From Myxococcales bacterium (GTDB taxonomy: Bacteria > Myxococcota_A > Polyangia > Palsa-1104 > JAEUJZ01), in the NCBI GenBank assembly GCA_016794465.1, contig JAEUKA010000074.1:1-64000 (forward strand): a stretch of DNA of 64,000 nt, in the 5' to 3' direction. The position numbers and the translations under genes are program-made. The stretch's first letter is position 1, and each line of letters begins with the position of its first letter. Positions 57,478-64,000 of the stretch are shown here, piece by piece. Under the pieces are notes generated by a model. That model was given only the letters and a program-made list of their open reading frames with translations. It did not search any database and was not told the origin of the DNA.

Positions 57478-59237
57478 GCTTGCGGTCTAGCCTTTACCCT
57501 GAAAAGCCCGAGCAGCACAAGCATGCCCAGACCGAGCCAATAGCCGTGACTCTCCGACGTGGCGGACGACTGATTCTTGTCACTGGCCAGCTGACAGTAG
57601 CCTCCGCGCACCAGTGGCCGATCCCACACCGAGTCGTGAACCTGCGGCGGCGTAAGACACATTCCATCGATACAGAACAGATCGTCCTGGCAGCCGCAGC
57701 GCTTCTGGAGCTGCGCCAGAGTCAGCAGGCTCTCGACATCCAGCAGCCCCGCGCCGCAGCCGGTCAGCTCATCCGCCGGACAGCGATAGCGCGAGTCGGC
57801 AGCCGTGCGCAGCAGCAGCCCCAGCGTTCGCTGACGGACATTTGGCAGCAGGGCTCTCACCAGCGCGGCGGCTCCCGCGACATGCGGAGCAGCCTGCGAG
57901 GTGCCAGTCAGCGGCGAATAGGTAAACGGGGGATGCTTCGGATCGGCAATCCCTTCGTCGCGATAGGTCGACAAGATGCCGTCTGGAAGCTGACTCGAGA
58001 GGTCCGACTCGTAGTCCCACTCGGACAGGCCCCCGCCCGGTGCCAGCAGATCAACACGCGGTCCATAGTTCGAGTACACCGCCCGCCGACCCATCGCATC
58101 CGAGGCACCGACGCTGATCACGCCATCCAATCCGCCCGGTGAGTATGTCGTAGCCTCCGCACCGCCATTGCCCGCCGCCACCACCACCAGCAGGCCGGCG
58201 GCAACGACCTCGTCAATGGCGCGCTGCAGGGTGAACGACAGGCCGGGGCCGCCAAAGCTTAAGTTGATGACATCGACGCGACGCGAGACGACCGGAATGG
58301 TGCCAAGCTGCGCGCCAGTGACCCAGCGCAGCGCGTCGGAGATGTCGCTGTCGATGCCATCGCCCGAGCGCACTCCCAGGACTCGCACCGGCAAGAGCCG
58401 ACACTTCTGATCGATGCCCGCGATGCCCACAGCGTTGCCGGTCACCGCGCCGATGATGCCGGAGACGTGGCTACCGTGCAGGCGGCTTGAGTCCACGGTG
58501 CCAGTATCGGTAGGGTCGCTGTCGCGGATGCGATCACCGTCATCGGCGCTGTCGGGCCGCGAGATGAAGTCGTAGCCGGGGATGAGGCGCGCCTGCAGGT
58601 CGGGATGATTGAGCACAATGCCGGTATCGAGCACCGCCACCACCACCTCTTCCGAGCCTCTGGTGATGTCCCACGCCCTCGGCATGCGAATCAGCGGCAG
58701 CGCCCACTGGGACGAATAGAGCGGATCGTTGGGGATCGCCGTCGCATAGCGAACGCGGTCCGGCTCGACCCGCCGCACCAGCGGATCTTGCGCCACTTTG
58801 GCCAGCAGCTTGCGGGTGGTCGGCTCGTCTGCCTCGGCACGCAGAAGCAGCACAATCGCCCCCGCCTGCGGGTCTTTGTCGAGCAGCAGCGAGCCCGGCC
58901 CTGGCTCGGGAAACAGCTCGCGCACCACTTGCAGCGGCTCACCGCCCAGCGACACCTGCGCTTGCTCCTCCACTTGCGGCCTCAGCACGGTATTTGTGGA
59001 AGGCAGACTTGGCTGGGACCGCACCGGCAGTCGCTCACCGCGCCGCAGCTCGACCAGCAAGTGACCCGGCACCAGCTCTTCCGGGTGGGGCCGCTGCTGC
59101 TCTGGCACCGCCGCCCGCTCGCTGCACGCCAGAAGCCCCATCACCAGTCCCAGCCCCACCACTGCCGAGCAAGCCCTGCCCAGCGGCAGCCCACATCCGG
59201 CAAGCCAGCGTCGAGCGGTGGTGACCTTTGCCCTCAT
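57474..59237 (-). CDS. subtilisin-like serine protease (S8), lipoprotein with C-terminal anchor
   Basis: Lipobox MGLLACSE (Cys38), a pro-region (VPGHLLVELRRGERLP, VRRVEPDRVRY) and an S8 domain with Asp204 (AVLDTGI), His254 (LHGSHVSGIIG), oxyanion Asn357 (AAGNGGA) and Ser447 (LTGTSQAAPHVAG). A Cys-rich segment (KRCGCQDDLFCIDGMC) precedes a C-terminal membrane helix and Arg (GLGMLVLLGLFRVKAR), similar to MYXO-CTERM/GlyGly sorting ends. Extracellular protease, probably surface-held. It is the first gene of a five-gene minus-strand set. Confidence 0.92.
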   Translation of the reverse strand: MRAKVTTARRWLAGCGLPLGRACSAVVGLGLVMGLLACSERAAVPEQQRPHPEELVPGHLLVELRRGERLPVRSQPSLPSTNTVLRPQVEEQAQVSLGGEPLQVVRELFPEPGPGSLLLDKDPQAGAIVLLLRAEADEPTTRKLLAKVAQDPLVRRVEPDRVRYATAIPNDPLYSSQWALPLIRMPRAWDITRGSEEVVVAVLDTGIVLNHPDLQARLIPGYDFISRPDSADDGDRIRDSDPTDTGTVDSSRLHGSHVSGIIGAVTGNAVGIAGIDQKCRLLPVRVLGVRSGDGIDSDISDALRWVTGAQLGTIPVVSRRVDVINLSFGGPGLSFTLQRAIDEVVAAGLLVVVAAGNGGAEATTYSPGGLDGVISVGASDAMGRRAVYSNYGPRVDLLAPGGGLSEWDYESDLSSQLPDGILSTYRDEGIADPKHPPFTYSPLTGTSQAAPHVAGAAALVRALLPNVRQRTLGLLLRTAADSRYRCPADELTGCGAGLLDVESLLTLAQLQKRCGCQDDLFCIDGMCLTPPQVHDSVWDRPLVRGGYCQLASDKNQSSATSESHGYWLGLGMLVLLGLFRVKARPQA

Positions 59238-59338
59238 GCGGCGGCGAGCTTAGCAGCTTGATGGAATTTGGCGAGCGGCCCGCCAAAACCTGGAGAATTT
59301 CGCGAATTTGCAGCTTCCGCACTTCTGTAAGTGTTTCT

Positions 59339-59938
59339 ATGATGATCTCAATGACTGCTGCTGCGTTGCTGATTGCGGGGGTGCTGGCCAGCTGTCCACT
59401 CCGGGTGGCCAATCACGGGGGTGAGGATCGCTCGTGGCTGTCGGCGGCAGTGGTGGGTTCTCAGCTACTCCCAGCATCGCTGCAACAGTCCGCCGAGCCG
59501 GTGCTGGGCTTTCAAAACGGGCAGCCGCAGCCGCTCTTGATTGTCGATCTGCCCAGCTCCACTGCTGCTGCGCCGATTCGCGTCGAGGTTCATACCGCGC
59601 TCGCGTTTTCGCGCATGGAGGCGGCGGCGCGACGGTTCGGCCTGTCCCTGCAGGTCAACAGCGGCTTTCGCACCCAAGAGCAGCAGCAGGAAGTGTTCGC
59701 GCTGTATCGCAAGGGACGAGGGCCGCTGGCCGCACGACCGGGCTTTTCCAATCACCAGAGCGGGCATGCGCTCGACCTGGATATGCAGTCGCCGCGCGTG
59801 CGCTCGTGGCTGTTTCGCAACGCCCACCGCTACGGCTTTCAGCGCACCGTGCCCAGCGAGCGCTGGCACTGGGAGTTTCGCGGCGACCTGCGCAAGCTCC
59901 TCGGACAGCCCGATCCGCTGCAGCCGCGCAACTCGTAG
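59339..59938 (+). CDS. VanY-like D-alanyl-D-alanine carboxypeptidase, lipoprotein
   Basis: Lipobox GVLASC, then a VanY/peptidase M15 domain: NSGFRTQEQQQEVF (substrate Arg/Gln), NHQSGHALDLDM (zinc His and Asp) and RWHWEFRG (catalytic Glu/Trp and zinc His). It trims D-Ala from peptidoglycan stems in the periplasm. ATG 59339 (MMISM) was chosen over 59228, whose extra residues precede the signal peptide. Divergent from the subtilase gene. Confidence 0.88.
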   Translation: MMISMTAAALLIAGVLASCPLRVANHGGEDRSWLSAAVVGSQLLPASLQQSAEPVLGFQNGQPQPLLIVDLPSSTAAAPIRVEVHTALAFSRMEAAARRFGLSLQVNSGFRTQEQQQEVFALYRKGRGPLAARPGFSNHQSGHALDLDMQSPRVRSWLFRNAHRYGFQRTVPSERWHWEFRGDLRKLLGQPDPLQPRNS

Positions 59939-59956
59939 CCGCGCCGCTCGTAGCGA

Positions 59957-60877
59957 CTACAAAGGCCGACGCGCTCGCAGACACGCCGCCCGCACCGTCA
60001 GCAGGAAGGGCCGGCGCAGGGTCGGCTGTAGCGCCACAGACTCGGGGTCTTCGGGGATGCAGTGCCGCTCGATCCGGTCGCGCAGCGCCGAGAACACCGC
60101 CTGCATGTCGCGCAGGTCGTCGCCAAACAGCGCTTTCCAGGCGGACAGCGGTCCAAACTCGATCACCGGCGCAAAGAACAGGTCCAGCGCCCCGGCAAAC
60201 AGCAGCGAGAACGGCGCCACCACCAGCTCGACCTCGTCTAGGCCCGCCGCTCGTGCCCAGCCACGCACCGTATCGACATCCGGCCAGCTGTGCAGGTGAC
60301 TGTGCAGCCGCGCCAGCACCGTGTCGCGCTCGGCCAGCTCCGCTTCCAGCAGCGAGTACAGCTCGGCGAACGTCCCCCGCAGCGGCAGCGTCGCCACCAC
60401 CTGCGCGCCCGGCTTGGCAACCCGACCCAGCTCCTTCAGCAGCAGGTGCGGCTGCGCCGAGTCATACAGCCCCAGGTTCGACACCACCAAGTCGTAGACC
60501 GCCTCGTCAAACGGCAGCTTCGGCTCGCCCAGCTCGGTACGCAGAAAGACCCGCCGGCTCAGCAACGCCCCGGCCTTCTGCCGCGCCACATCAATCAGCG
60601 CTGCCGACGGGTCAACCGCCATCAGCCGCGCCTCGGGAAAGCGCTGTAGCAGCTGGAAGCCCGGATAGCCGGTGTGACACATCACATCCAGCAGCGTTGC
60701 CTTGCCCACCAGCGGCGCCACCTGTCCCAGCAGCAGCTTGCCAAACGGCTGGGTCCACACCGGCGCAATCTCGCTGTCGTAGACGCTGGCCAGCCGAGGA
60801 TCACGACGAAACTTGTTCTGCTGCGGCGGCGGAGGCGGGACTTGCGAGCGCGCCACCGGGGGAGAGACTGTCGACAT
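59957..60877 (-). CDS. class I SAM-dependent methyltransferase
   Basis: Rossmann methyltransferase with TLLDVMCHTGYPGFQLLQRF (motif I, with Cys/His unusual in the Gly-rich loop), LMAVDPSAALIDVARQ (motif II) and YDLVVSNLGLYDS (motif IV/V), then an elongated C-terminal half (SLLEAELAERDTVLARLHSH, PVIEFGPLSAWKALFGDD). Substrate unknown. The Pro-rich first 20 residues are disordered. Convergent with the VanY gene, 18 bp apart. Confidence 0.85.
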   Translation of the reverse strand: MSTVSPPVARSQVPPPPPQQNKFRRDPRLASVYDSEIAPVWTQPFGKLLLGQVAPLVGKATLLDVMCHTGYPGFQLLQRFPEARLMAVDPSAALIDVARQKAGALLSRRVFLRTELGEPKLPFDEAVYDLVVSNLGLYDSAQPHLLLKELGRVAKPGAQVVATLPLRGTFAELYSLLEAELAERDTVLARLHSHLHSWPDVDTVRGWARAAGLDEVELVVAPFSLLFAGALDLFFAPVIEFGPLSAWKALFGDDLRDMQAVFSALRDRIERHCIPEDPESVALQPTLRRPFLLTVRAACLRARRPL

Positions 60878-61134
60878 GGCGCGGACTATACGCCGGCCCC
60901 AGGAGCATCGAAAGCCTTGGGTGTCAGCTTGGCGCTTCTGGGCTGAACCTGCTTCGTTCAGGCTTGACCCTGAAACTCGTCCATTCCCAAACGCACGCTT
61001 CGCGCGGGGCCCCCCTTCCCTTCGAGACTTTTTCCGTCCCGCAAGCGGTCCGAAAAAAGCTCTTCGGTCGGCCCCACGCTCGGTACTCTAGCTGGTGGTT
61101 TCGTAGTGGACTCAGGTTAGAACTTTCTGGGTTG
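60878..61134. other. intergenic region with degenerate repeat traces
   Basis: No gene is recognised. Sequences such as GGGCTGAACCTGCTTCGTTC and GGTTAGAACTTTCTGGGTTG resemble degraded units of the following 21-bp array, and GGTCCGAAAAAAGCTCTTCG may form a weak stem. A plus-strand open frame crosses it, but its codon composition is that of non-coding DNA. Confidence 0.4.
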
Positions 61135-61512
61135 AACCTGATTCCTCTTGATTGGAACCTGATTCATCTTGATTGGAACCTGATTCATCTTGATTGGAAC
61201 CTGATTCATCTTGATGGGAGCCTGATTCCTCTTGATTGGAACCTGATTCATCTTGATGGGAGCCTGATTCCTCTTGATTGGAACCTGATTCCTCTTGATG
61301 GGAACCTGATTCCTCTCGATGAGGACCTTCTTCCTCTTGATTGGAACCTGATTCCTCTTGATTAGAACCTGATTCCTCTTGATTGAAACCTGATTCCTCT
61401 CGATGAGGACCTTCTTGGTCTTGATGGGAACCTGATTCCTCTTGAGGAGGACCTGATGGCTCTTGGGGGGAGCCTGATGGCTCTTGGGGGGAGCCTGATG
61501 GCTCTTGGGGGA
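61135..61512. repeat. 21-bp tandem array, 18 units
   Basis: The consensus unit AACCTGATTCCTCTTGATTGG recurs exactly every 21 bp from 61135 to 61512, ending at the stop codon of the large surface-protein gene. Variants include ...GATTCATC..., ...GATGGGAG... and three ACCTGATGGCTCTTGGGGG-type units at the right end. In one plus-strand frame the units read NLIPLDW, NLIHLDG, LMALGGS and so on; two units carry in-frame stops (TAG, TGA) created from the Trp codon TGG. Confidence 0.9.
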
Positions 61513-64000
61513 CTACGGCTGCTGGGTGGTCAGGTCGGTGAAGCGGAGGGTGGTCAGGGCGTCGGCGTTGCGGTCATAGACCACATCGGAGGCCCACCAC
61601 TTGCCGTCGAACTTGAACAGCTGCGGGTAGTAGCCTCGGTTCTGTCCGGGCTCGGCGCTGACCGTCTTGCGGCTCCAGGTCGCCGTCTTGCGCGCGATCT
61701 CCAGCGTGCCCGAGGTCGAGTCCTGGTAGGCGATCACCGGCCCGGTTTCATCGAGGATGAGGGTCGCGCCCGCGCCGACTTGGTGGATGTCCGGCGTTGG
61801 CATGGTGCGGCTGCCATCGTCGACTAGCTCGACCTTGCCGAGCATGGTGCCCTTGGCGCTGCGGTAGTACAGCCGGCCCTCGGGGCTGCTGTAGGCAACG
61901 TGCAGGGTGTCGTCCGCGCCGAGCGCTGCGCCGATGTGGCGACCGAGGTCGTTTTTGCCATCGCCTCCGTCCAGCGTCGTGACCTTCCAGTCCGCGCCGC
62001 TCGCCAGCTTGAGCGCCCCGGTTGCGCGGTTGTAGAACACCAGCGCCTTGCCGCTTGCATTCTGGAGCAGGCGCGCAAACAGGCCGGTGCCCTTCGGCAG
62101 ATCGGCAGCCGGAGTGCCGAGCGCATCGACACACTTGGCGGCAATGCAGGCCAGGCCGGTCTTGCAGCCAGGGGTGCAGCTGTCGGTCTTCTTGCAGAGG
62201 GTCTTGGTGACATCCTTGACGGTGGGATCGGCGTAGACGCAGGCCTCACCGGTGCCGCACAGGCCAGCGCAGGGGACCTGGACTTCCTCGACGACCTTCT
62301 TGGTGAAGTCGGACGGGCCTTGGGGATCGGCGCTCAGCGCTTGGGCAACGACCAGCTGCGAGAAGACCTTGCCGTCGGCTTTCTTTTGCCCGGCGACCAT
62401 ATACGCGACGGTCGGGACATCGCTGCCATCGAGCAGCAGCTGGGCAAACGCGCCGACGCCGAGTCCTTCGCTCTGATCGGCGATGACCAGGGTGCTCCAC
62501 TTGTCACCGCTGCGGCGGGCCAGCTTGACCGCGCTGTTGGTCACATCTTGGTACACCACCACCGGGCTCTTGTTCTGGGTCAGCTGCAGCGAGGTGAAGC
62601 GCCCGACATCATCGGCGGGATCGACGTAGCCGCCGCGATAGGCAGCGGGGTCGGTCGTCTCGGGCTCACCGCTTGGCAGGCCATCGACGGGTAGCCAGGT
62701 TGACTGGTTGCTCGGCGACTTCATCGTAGTGAACGCCAGATCGCCGAACGTCGAGTTGTAGGCACTCACGTACAGCTGCCCCGCCTCGACCGCGATGCTC
62801 TGGTAGCGGCCAATCTCATCGACGGGGGCAAACTCGGCCTTGGCCTTCTTGACCTCGACCGGGGGCTTGTTGTCGTCGCCGTTGCCGTTGCCGTTCTTGT
62901 TGCAGGCGGTCTGGCTCTGGCCGAGGAGTGCCAAAAGTGCCAAGGTGCCGACGCGGAGCAGGCGACGCCGCGACAGCAGTCCGAAGAGCGCCAGCAACAT
63001 CACGATCAGCGTGCCTCGGCCAGTGTCCTTTTGGCTGATCGAGCAGCCGGTGAGGGTGTCCTCGACCAGGGTGCGATCGCTGGACTTGCTCGTCGACTGC
63101 ACGGAGGCCGGGCTGGAAGCCTTCGGGGCTGGCTGGGCGGAGTCCTTCGGGGCTGGGGCGACGACAAGCTCGACCTTGGCAGGCGTTGGATCGAGGGTGC
63201 CAGGCAGACCGGCGATGCGGGCGCGGACTTCAATGTTGTGGCGACCGGCGAGGCGAAGCTCGGGCTCTTCGAGGATGAGCTGCGACTGGCTATCAAACGG
63301 TCGCCACAGGCCACCATCGATGCGGTACTGCCACTCGCGCTCGCCGCTGAGGCTGCTTCGGGCCGCGAGCTGCAGGACGACACGCGGCGTCTTCTGCTCG
63401 ACAGCGGTGATGGCCAGCTCATCGGCGGCAGGAACCGTGATCGAGGTCAGCTCGGCCATCGTCTCGGTCGGCTCGTCGGCGGCTTGCGGAAGCAGGCTCA
63501 TGTCATCGCCGGCCAGCGGCATCGTCGACAGCTTGAGCGCCAGGAACAGCCCCAGGATCGACAGCTTGCCGCTTGGATCGGTGGTGCTCGTAATCTGAAC
63601 CGGGGACAGCTGGATGCCCATGATGTCGGGCAGCTTGATCGGGCTCAGCGCTGAGCCAAGCGAGCCAGCAAGCACCGGCAGCAGGCTCGGGAACAGCCGC
63701 GCCAGCTGGGTCGGCGACTCTTTGAGCAGTGAGCTATCGGAGACGCGGACGTTCCCAACCGCCTGCGCAATGTCGCCAAGCAGCGGGACGATCTGGTTCA
63801 TCGCATCGACATCCAGGCCGAGCGGCAGGTCCAGGTCCACCGTCTGGCGCATGAAGCGAACGTAGCGCTCGTCAATGAAGACGTAGAAGTCGAGCGCCAT
63901 GTCCTTGACCACGACGTGCAGCAGCGGGTCGTCGATGACCTTCTTGCCCATGGCGTCGGTCTTGTAGGTGCCCTTGCCGAGTCGGAAGGTCGGCGGCTGC
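61513..64000 (-). CDS. large surface protein with internal anchor-like segment (partial, runs off window)
   Basis: The frame is open to the right edge beyond ATG 63951 (upstream residues LGKGTYKTDAMGKKVID), so the true start lies outside. The first part is a beta-rich extracellular region with a Y_Y_Y/Ig-like unit (EWQYRIDGGLWRPFD, GRHNIEVRARIAG). Then comes TGCSISQKDTGRG plus a hydrophobic helix and SRRR (about 63045-62962), a MYXO-CTERM-like end, immediately followed by a second hydrophobic run and QTACNKN (Cys about 62904) like a lipoprotein start. The rest is propeller-like repeats and a Cys-rich loop. It may be two genes read as one; an internal ATG at 63000 could start the second. Confidence 0.75.
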   Translation of the reverse strand, partial: QPPTFRLGKGTYKTDAMGKKVIDDPLLHVVVKDMALDFYVFIDERYVRFMRQTVDLDLPLGLDVDAMNQIVPLLGDIAQAVGNVRVSDSSLLKESPTQLARLFPSLLPVLAGSLGSALSPIKLPDIMGIQLSPVQITSTTDPSGKLSILGLFLALKLSTMPLAGDDMSLLPQAADEPTETMAELTSITVPAADELAITAVEQKTPRVVLQLAARSSLSGEREWQYRIDGGLWRPFDSQSQLILEEPELRLAGRHNIEVRARIAGLPGTLDPTPAKVELVVAPAPKDSAQPAPKASSPASVQSTSKSSDRTLVEDTLTGCSISQKDTGRGTLIVMLLALFGLLSRRRLLRVGTLALLALLGQSQTACNKNGNGNGDDNKPPVEVKKAKAEFAPVDEIGRYQSIAVEAGQLYVSAYNSTFGDLAFTTMKSPSNQSTWLPVDGLPSGEPETTDPAAYRGGYVDPADDVGRFTSLQLTQNKSPVVVYQDVTNSAVKLARRSGDKWSTLVIADQSEGLGVGAFAQLLLDGSDVPTVAYMVAGQKKADGKVFSQLVVAQALSADPQGPSDFTKKVVEEVQVPCAGLCGTGEACVYADPTVKDVTKTLCKKTDSCTPGCKTGLACIAAKCVDALGTPAADLPKGTGLFARLLQNASGKALVFYNRATGALKLASGADWKVTTLDGGDGKNDLGRHIGAALGADDTLHVAYSSPEGRLYYRSAKGTMLGKVELVDDGSRTMPTPDIHQVGAGATLILDETGPVIAYQDSTSGTLEIARKTATWSRKTVSAEPGQNRGYYPQLFKFDGKWWASDVVYDRNADALTTLRFTDLTTQQP

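Noticed and set aside
59434..61365. 643-aa plus-strand open frame across vanY-like, methyltransferase and repeat array
   Set aside because: It overlaps two well-supported genes in another frame or strand. Only its last 90 residues, the repeat, have any pattern, and that is treated as a repeat finding.
61135..61512. CRISPR array
   Set aside because: Units are contiguous without unique spacers and no cas genes are present. The same reasoning excludes the arrays at 19683, 37706, 44361 and 51933.

Overview
The window reads as a roughly 62% GC chromosomal segment of a deltaproteobacterium-like predator/social lineage, most likely Myxococcota. The grounds are many lipoproteins with lipobox cysteines, Gly-Cys/membrane helix/Arg-rich C-termini resembling MYXO-CTERM anchors, a sigma54 activator, a hybrid kinase, ECF sigma/anti-sigma pairs, a small ribbon-helix-helix protein of a type common in myxobacteria, and TPR proteins. 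No rRNA, tRNA or CRISPR array was recognised. The assignment is an inference from gene content.

Layout. 1-8.4 kb is accessory DNA: a frameshifted XRE regulator, an XRE-methyltransferase fusion, a chain of very small coupled ORFs with hairpins leading into a POT-type transporter, a tightly overlapping regulator/31-aa ORF/XRE/tyrosine-integrase operon, an unknown gene and a DUF2325 gene bracketed by repeated motifs. 8.4-19.7 kb is more ordinary: glutathione S-transferase, ECF sigma with anti-sigma/adhesin-like protein, CysQ-like phosphatase, NtrC-type activator, zinc-ribbon membrane protein, PIG-V-like glycosyltransferase, RimO and two lipoproteins. 19.9-24.2 kb is a MoxR-DUF58-transglutaminase operon, followed by EttA with a TetR regulator. 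27-47.8 kb holds hydrolase, methyltransferase, MCP-like, phosphatase, rhodanese, TPR/hybrid-kinase, Uma2-like nuclease, geranylgeranyl-reductase-like, amidase, CHAP, FMN-binding and endonuclease I genes.

48.0-54.8 kb is the most striking block: a six-gene, largely overlapping operon of TPR/beta-barrel protein, PqqD-like protein, ATP-grasp enzyme, PLP-dependent (DapDC/LysA-like) decarboxylase, urea-transporter/M23-peptidase fusion and TPR protein. The decarboxylase begins with a Y-x-x-P-x-L segment resembling the leader motif that PqqD-like (RRE) domains bind. I propose it as a candidate uncharacterised peptide- or amine-modifying system with dedicated envelope components. 54.8-59.2 kb (minus strand) is another compact set: subtilase, ketoacyl synthase, STAS-like protein, sigma-like factor and anti-sigma. 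The right end has a VanY-like carboxypeptidase, a methyltransferase, an 18-unit 21-bp repeat and a large cell-surface protein running off the window.

Several short tandem repeats (12/13, 15, 10, 21 and 42 bp) sit directly at gene ends or in promoters, and the near-palindrome GGA(C/G)TCC(T) recurs in some blocks while being almost absent between 20 and 39 kb.
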